A stretch of DNA of 64,000 nt from Astropecten irregularis. Its lineage: Eukaryota; Echinodermata; Asteroidea; Paxillosida; Astropectinidae. Shown in pieces: positions 61,101-64,000 of the stretch. Both the position numbers and the translations under genes were made by a program. How positions within the stretch are numbered: the first letter of the stretch is position 1; each line of letters begins with the position of its first letter. The DNA is taken from the NCBI GenBank assembly GCA_963971285.1, contig OZ020250.1, positions 8,664,499 through 8,728,498 on the forward strand, in the 5' to 3' direction. Under the pieces are notes generated by a model that made no database searches, was not told the DNA's origin, and was given only the letters and a program-made list of their open reading frames with translations.

Positions 61101-64000
61101 AATCGCGACACCAACTTGTCCAGTTTTTCCTCCTCCGTGTCTTCATTTCCTTCCCCTGTGGCTGCCTCTTCAATCCGTGGCTCTGAGTCACCGTTTGAGA
61201 CCTCTTGGCTGCTCTCTGTCTCTCCATCAGCTCTTGGTGAGTTCGTAGTCTCTGTCTCTGTTGTGCTACCTGGATTGCTTGTTAGCCTATCTCTGGGAAA
61301 TTGAAATTGAAAGTAGGGGGCATGACATTGCCAGTACTGAGTAACATAATCATTCATAAAAGACCATGGAATGTTTGGCTTTTCTTGTTGATGGAAGAAG
61401 ATTCCAGTATTATGAAGGAATTCATACATCACGTCTTTTCTATACTTTATTGTGCCCACGGTCATCAACTCAATAGACAGCTGTAGCCAGGGATGCAGAG
61501 AACAGACGCTGGCTTCATCCTTTGCCATAAAATACAGTTAAAGGTACTATCATACTTCAAATGGTAAAGTTTATAGAACAGCTGCGGTCTGTTTATAACT
61601 TGATTTGTCATGAAATAAAAACAAACCTGTGAAATTTTCAGCTCAATTGATCAATGGAAACAGTAGAAAACAGCGAAAAACCATTGCAATTGTTACGCAA
61701 CATTGTGAGGTAATGCACGATTAAAATGGTATTTTGTTTGATTCCTTTCTAGAAAAATACAGCATTTCAGGTATGTTTGTACCAGGTCTATCTTTATACC
61801 CTGTAAGTTATACATATGAACATGTCTGTGTTGGTTTCCTACCAAAGTATGATAGTACCTTTAATACACATCGGTCATAGGTTGAGATCAGTGAAATATT
61901 TTGAACATATCTTGGGTCATGCTTGCCACATTGCACCCTTGGTGTCCAGGCATCAACATTACAGTCAAAAGTCAAAAATTGAGTATTTATAGAGCATTCA
62001 GACTGAGCTTCACATAAATGAGAGTATGTATTTAATATATTGCATGGGTAAATCCAGCATGGGGTAAAGTCAGCACTGTACATTCTGAGAACCAATTATA
62101 TCTTCAGTACCAGGTTTATTTTAATAATAATAATAATAATAATAGCAGGTTTTTATATCGTGCCATTCCTTCTAGATCGTGGCGCTTACCATAAGGCCGA
62201 AAAAAAAAATTGTTGTGTTGCCCGCAGCCACCGACCATAAAATACCAAAACTTTTGGGTCGGGATTTATTTAATTTTTTTTCTCCTAGTCCTAAAGTATA
62301 AAAACTCACATTTTTTGACAAGACCGTTGATTTAGAAGCCCTGGTGACCATGTATTATGAACGACACAGTATTTATTATTAAATGTTTGAAAGTCGGCCC
62401 AAAAAAAAAAACAAATCAACCGACCGACCCAAAATTTTAATTTTTCCACTTGAGGGCAACGCAACAAATTTTTTTTCCGGCCTTATCATCCCTGGTCATC
62501 AGGCCCCACTTAATACATCCCTGAAACAATCGCAACTCCCTGGGGAGCATACAGCCCCTGGCTGCCTGCAAAGCGCAACCATCTCTACCCTCATAGGTAC
62601 CCATTTACTCCTGGGTAAAGAGAAGCAATATGTGACAAGGCGTCTTGCCCAAGGACACAAGCACCACTAGCCCATGGATTCAAACCCAGAATCTGTAGAT
62701 TGACCACAAGACCTTGAGTACGACACGCCAGACCACTAAGCCACAGCACCCCACATTTAATAGCACAACAGTCAATTCAACAGTATAATTTTGTCACAGT
62801 GGTACACTCAGCATATGGACAATTTCAATTTGAGAGGATACATTTTATAGGGATAGGGTAAGGTTATTTATGAGATAAAAGATGGACCCTAAATTCCGAG
62901 GAGGGTTCAACAGGACTAACTTGGATAGAGTCAGAAGGGCGAGGCAGTATTTCAGCCAGCATCTTGCAATGTCAGCCTTGTGGCGTTTTAACTTGTCAAT
63001 GTCATCATCAAACTGATCCTCTTCAGTTTCCACGGCTGGGAGCTTTTCCAAGGCCTCAGCATAGATACGTGTAGAACTTGCTGTAGTGGGTTAAAAAACA
63101 ACAACCTGATGAAAATTTTTTCAAATTGGTCGGTTTTCGTCCAACTTTCTGCATTTTGTAACTTCATGTTAAATATCATTCCAAATCAGTGAGCCAAGTT
63201 ATTTCTGCTGAAAGCCTCTCTTTGGGAGTCAGGTTGGCGTAGCGGTTCTTTCCTCGCCTTTCACCTCTGGCGGACCGGGTTCGAGTCCGACTCGGTCCAC
63301 AAGTGGATTTGGTTTGCAGTCCCTACCTGATTCTGTGGATTTTACTCAGAATATTCCTGTGGGTTTTCCTCCCACCTCTTAACCTGTATCTTCTTCTCAT
63401 CATCTTTCCATAAAAGGTTTCATCAGGCTTTCGAGATACAGTGCCTAGGGCACTTTTGAGGAATCCTTGGTTTCATAACCAGAAATAAATAATAATAATA
63501 AAGTTCCTAGGAGTCTAAGAATAAAAGCTGATCAGACGCATAACCGTATCAACCCAAACAAGGGCCAATTTCATACAGCTGCTTAAGCACCAAAATTTGC
63601 TTAAGCTTTAAAAACCTTGGTAAATAAAATCAGTATGCAAGCCAAACCTCCTTGTAAATGTTAGGCCTATGCTCAGCAAATAATCAATCAAGCAGTATTA
63701 AAACATCACATGGAAATTTGGTTGGTAATCCTGTTTGATCAAGGAAGACTGTTCATCATGCTTAAGCAATTTTTGTGCTTAAGCAGCTCTATGAAATTGG
63801 CCCCAGGTTCCCATCTAACCCTGGGTGGTAGAGGAACAATCAGTGACAAAATGTCTTGCCTAAGTCTAGTGAATTGGCTTGATCTGCTTACCCAGGCAGT
63901 GTCTGGCCTGCGTATAGTCGTCCTTTGTGATGTAATACTGCGACAGCGTGACACAATTCAGAGCCCAGTCCATCGGCTCGTACTGGTTGGTCTCCAGTTG
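49025..64000 (-). CDS. KIFBP: KIF-binding protein, 3' part (5' exons beyond window)
   Basis: TPR-like helical cytosolic protein that, in vertebrates, binds certain kinesin motor domains (such as KIF1A, KIF1B, KIF15 and KIF18A) and keeps them off microtubules. Spliced - strand order: 64000-63892 (runs off the edge), 63080-62921, 61292-61034, 60422-60324, 59477-59305, 58620-58553, 57808-57773, 56333-56240, 55014-54958, 50100-50034, 49102-49025. They total 1200 nt: 399 residues plus TGA, all phases compatible. Landmarks against human KIFBP: ARHCL, IARCWLKYCL, ARELFLAGQ, DHSALF, ERRCRMHKRR, FEEDVVRPVL, KIIT, YKFVVDYC, and a final EMVELLP. Human KIFBP is 621 residues, so roughly the N-terminal third is outside. 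A Ser/Thr/Glu-rich insert replaces an acidic human segment. The gene converges on MYO5. Confidence 0.94.
50034..50100 (-). CDS. KIFBP: KIFBP exon
   Basis: Acceptor TTTTTACAG, donor ACG|GTAGGT. LNNYKFVVDYCMSHPEAMDK matches human LEHYKFIVDYCEKHPEAAQE. The 4.9-kb intron upstream (50101-54957) holds a transposase-like relic in antisense. Confidence 0.93.
50924..51373 (+). pseudogene. Relic block 1: N-terminal Cys/His region
   Basis: Open from ATG 50924 to TAG 51371. The residues after the TAG (KEVFEIWNVLLPIG) continue the expected conserved segment for about 35 bases, so the TAG looks like an acquired stop. Just beyond lies a perfect 23-base hairpin (51409-51431). The frame is also open upstream to 50891, so the true start is uncertain. 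Confidence 0.65.
51618..51897 (+). pseudogene. Relic block 2: first catalytic-type Asp
   Basis: Acceptor TCACACCAG, donor AAG|GTGAGT. It encodes TMDWAMKFLPCKFREAQQDW and then YGKKSISWHV; the Asp codon of MDW is at 51775-51777. It ends in phase 0 and joins block 3 in phase 0. Confidence 0.72.
52222..53260 (+). pseudogene. Relic block 3: SDNAGCYH, Glu and C2H2 region
   Basis: Acceptor CTTATTGCAG. The first about 30 codons (IHCFVNIVQQCTQNWFAVLS) are in one frame. From about 52313 the conserved sequence continues one base out of register (YFRSDNAGCYHSAPL). The second frame stays open to TGA 53258 and includes the C2H2 finger and KKTTAKRFQLQLKTSS. Confidence 0.72.
54588..54898. mobile_element. 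tRNA-like inverted-repeat family, core-deleted copy
   Basis: The left tRNA-like arm (reverse, 54618-54690) and a truncated right arm (GGTTCAAATCCCGCTCC near 54788) flank a shortened core. It ends in the family terminus TTTCCTTGTGGTTATTTG. Lies in a KIFBP intron. Confidence 0.65.
54958..55014 (-). CDS. KIFBP: KIFBP exon
   Basis: Acceptor CATCTCAG, donor CCAG|GTACGT, 57 nt. HSKIITSNSGQRIANLTTS aligns with human YGKIITADPKKELENLATS. Confidence 0.92.
55262..55525. repeat. Inverted-repeat region rich in GCCGTGCC
   Basis: TACTGCGGTACTGCCGTGCC at left and TGCACGGCAGTAGCACGG at right are roughly inverted; TGCCGTGCCAAACTT occurs twice. Lies in a KIFBP intron, just outside the THAP fragment. Confidence 0.5.
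55788..55943 (+). pseudogene. THAP-type zinc-finger N-terminal fragment
   Basis: A 51-codon open frame begins MVKRHLNFHCNSDSRYPG and continues VHFWPVPKPKSNEERS before TGA. It resembles the start of a THAP DNA-binding domain, as in proteins beginning with a Cys-x2-Cys-NSDSRYP run and an FxPFPKPK segment. The first metal-binding Cys appears replaced, and the frame ends before the conserved Trp, so it is a broken copy. It lies antisense in the KIFBP intron between 55014 and 56240. THAP domains occur in P-element-type transposases and in host regulators; I cannot tell which here. Confidence 0.5.
56240..56333 (-). CDS. KIFBP: KIFBP exon
   Basis: Acceptor GGCCTTAG, donor ATT|GTAAGA. DSLMDNDKKMPSTFEEDVVR then PVLVAYFCMARL matches human DSLRDPNKVFPEHIGEDVLR then PAMLAKFRVARL. 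Confidence 0.94.
56545..56886. mobile_element. MITE family 1, long variant
   Basis: 342 bp with family-1 ends (GGGCCTGTTTGTTTCAGGCA; GCGTGAAACAAACAGGCCC) but an unrelated, longer middle that has its own inverted pair around GATTTGGGGCAAGCTTTTGC. Confidence 0.68.
56950..57553. mobile_element. MITE family 3 split by a family-4 element
   Basis: Left end TGGGGCCAATTTCTTAGAGC; right end AGCAGCTGTATGAAATTGGT. A complete family-4 element (56971-57335) sits in its left arm; the remainder matches 63562-63804. Confidence 0.68.
56971..57335. mobile_element. MITE family 4 copy nested in family 3
   Basis: Ends TTTAAAGGTAGTACCATACT and GTGTGATACTACCTTTAA. The target appears to be TTTAA within the host MITE, since TTTAA flanks both sides. 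Confidence 0.72.
57773..57808 (-). CDS. KIFBP: KIFBP 36-bp micro-exon
   Basis: KQSLGYFQQFL matches human KSALKYYQLFL and bridges otherwise incompatible phases of the two neighbouring exons. The donor is CTGG|GTGAGT. To keep frame the second AG of a tandem TTTCAGAG acceptor must be used; the first AG would create a stop. Confidence 0.75.
58044..58350. mobile_element. Near-perfect long palindrome, hairpin MITE
   Basis: Two arms of about 140 bp are reverse complements: CGCAACAGGATTTAAATTGG at the left, ATTTAAATCCTGTTGG at the right; CACGGATGGCTGAGTAATCA faces TGATTACTCAGCCATCCGTG (with one extra T) across a roughly 25-bp spacer. Lies within a KIFBP intron. Confidence 0.78.
58553..58620 (-). CDS. 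KIFBP: KIFBP exon
   Basis: Acceptor TCTTTGCAG, donor GCA|GTAAGA, 68 nt. SEMMDLKMALVEI matches human YDMMDLKVAIADR. The remaining residues (SASPASAHAC) diverge and are shorter than in human. Confidence 0.85.
58894..59204. mobile_element. MITE family 5 copy
   Basis: GAGCCCAATTTCATGGAATC to TTTCATAAAATTGGGCT, about 311 bp, with inner TCTGCAGAATGCATATGACA shared with 59703-60013. Confidence 0.65.
59305..59477 (-). CDS. KIFBP: KIFBP exon
   Basis: Acceptor CCTTACAG, donor ACAAG|GTACAT. DHSALFRVLASFEVDLERRC and MHKRRVDML are near-identical to human; LNPQHFLMVCRQLMYELAET follows. Confidence 0.95.
59703..60013. mobile_element. MITE family 5 copy
   Basis: GGGCCCAATTTCATTGAATC to GATTCCATGAAATTGGGCCC, 311 bp. 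The same length as the other copy suggests a young pair. Confidence 0.7.
60324..60422 (-). CDS. KIFBP: KIFBP exon
   Basis: Acceptor TTGTGAAG, donor AGA|GTGAGT, 33 codons in phase 0. ARELFLAGQKW and LDGHVSDYIEII match human ARELFLLGQHY and IDGYVTDHIEVV. Confidence 0.94.
60575..60910 (+). mobile_element. tRNA-like inverted-repeat family, right-arm copy
   Basis: Begins ATCATCAAATAACCACAAGG; the core matches 34440-34590; it ends in a tRNA-like segment with TAGCTCAGTTGG (60843) and a mutated B-box GGTTTGAATC. Confidence 0.65.
61034..61292 (-). CDS. KIFBP: KIFBP exon with acidic low-complexity insert
   Basis: Acceptor TTTCCCAG, donor GAG|GTGAGC. It starts DRLTSNPGSTTETETTNSP, runs through a Ser/Thr/Glu-rich stretch, and ends in FESLELTSLESK and VVTFDE, aligning with human VSYLRPLDFEE. 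The frame is also open for about 80 codons upstream (to 61528), but the acceptor and phase place the exon start at 61292. Confidence 0.9.
61538..61863. mobile_element. MITE family 4, subtype c copy
   Basis: Ends TTAAAGGTACTATCATACTT and AAGTATGATAGTACCTTTAA. Lies in the KIFBP intron upstream of exon 61034-61292. Confidence 0.72.
62122..62755 (-). mobile_element. tRNA-derived SINE split by a MITE
   Basis: On the - strand the head is GGGTGCTGTGGCTTAGTGG with B-box GGGTTTGAATCC (62676-62688). The body contains the phrase CTTGGGCAAGACGCCTTG, and an (ATT)n tail lies at 62122-62144. A 292-bp inverted-repeat element at 62193-62484 interrupts the body. Confidence 0.65.
62193..62484. mobile_element. 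MITE inserted in a SINE
   Basis: 31-bp terminal inverted repeats: left 62193-62223 starts AAGGCCGAAAAAAAAAATTG, right 62454-62484 ends in its reverse complement (TTTTCCGGCCTT). No open frame inside. Target duplication not clear (possibly AT). Confidence 0.72.
62921..63080 (-). CDS. KIFBP: KIFBP exon
   Basis: Acceptor CCACTACAG, donor CCAA|GTTAGT (GTTAGT is a weaker donor). It encodes an acidic linker, then KADIARCWLKYCLALL, matching human GEIARCWIKYCLTLM. Two trailing bases plus A of the next exon make Lys. Confidence 0.9.
63221..63502 (+). mobile_element. tRNA-derived SINE with (AAT)n tail
   Basis: Head with A-box-like TGGCGTAGCGG (63235) and B-box GGGTTCGAGTCC (63277-63288); body with GTGGGTTTTCCTCCCACC; tail AATAAATAATAATAATAA at 63483-63502. 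Lies in a KIFBP intron. Confidence 0.7.
63562..63804. mobile_element. MITE family 3 copy
   Basis: Best-kept copy, 243 bp: GGGCCAATTTCATACAGCTG to GCAGCTCTATGAAATTGGCC, with inner TTAAGCACCAAAATTTGCTT. Confidence 0.73.
63892..64000 (-). CDS. KIFBP: KIFBP exon, cut by window edge
   Basis: Donor CTGG|GTAAGC on the - strand; the acceptor lies beyond base 64000. YEPMDWALNCVTLSQYYIT and QARHCL match the human YHPIEWAINAATLSQFYIN and EARHCL segment. Confidence 0.92.

Noticed and set aside
61293..61528. Upstream extension of the KIFBP exon frame to a Met at 61526-61528
   Set aside because: Looks like an N-terminus, but the acceptor at 61292, the phase from exon 62921-63080 and the human alignment show that it is intron. 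An alternative internal promoter start cannot be excluded.
63235..63300. Possible tRNA gene with strong B-box
   Set aside because: It continues into a SINE body with an AAT-repeat tail; head of a SINE rather than a free tRNA gene.

Overview
The window is a stretch of animal nuclear genome: long introns, GT-AG splice sites, tRNA-derived SINEs and very many short inverted-repeat DNA elements. The repeat content and the protein sequences suggest a marine deuterostome invertebrate, most likely an echinoderm (a sea star is my best guess; hemichordate or amphioxus are less likely). That placement is inference from memory of repeat styles, not a search.

Two host genes lie tail to tail. On the + strand, 1559-39713 holds the 3' two-thirds of a class V unconventional myosin (MYO5). 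Eighteen exons, all joined in frame, encode 896 residues: the coiled-coil tail and then the globular cargo-binding tail with its DIL domain, ending at TGA 39711-39713. The motor head and IQ neck lie upstream of the window. A further strong 102-bp exon at 20387-20488 keeps the frame and looks like an alternative cassette. On the - strand, 64000-49025 holds the 3' part of KIFBP, the kinesin-family binding protein. Eleven exons encode 399 residues, and the 5' part lies beyond base 64000. Both products work in motor-driven intracellular transport, one as an actin motor and the other as an inhibitor of certain kinesins; I see nothing showing that the pairing is functional. The 9.3 kb between the stop codons holds both 3' UTRs plus repeats.

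Inside KIFBP introns, in antisense, lie remnants of other genes. At 50924-53430 there is a decayed three-exon gene of an uncharacterised, transposase-like invertebrate family, with a DDE-like motif set and a C2H2 finger, broken by a stop codon and two frame shifts. At 55788-55943 there is a fragment of a THAP-type zinc finger.

The rest is intronic or intergenic DNA dominated by repeats. I can group at least ten families of short terminal-inverted-repeat (MITE-like) elements, many with several copies and several nested in each other. There are also three tRNA-derived SINEs, several minisatellites and a hexanucleotide array. The most unusual repeat is a family whose long inverted termini each carry a tRNA-like segment with A- and B-box-like motifs, so that one copy (34274-34735) has two tRNA-like sequences facing outward in opposite orientations. 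I saw no CRISPR array, prokaryotic operon, rRNA or convincing intact tRNA gene.
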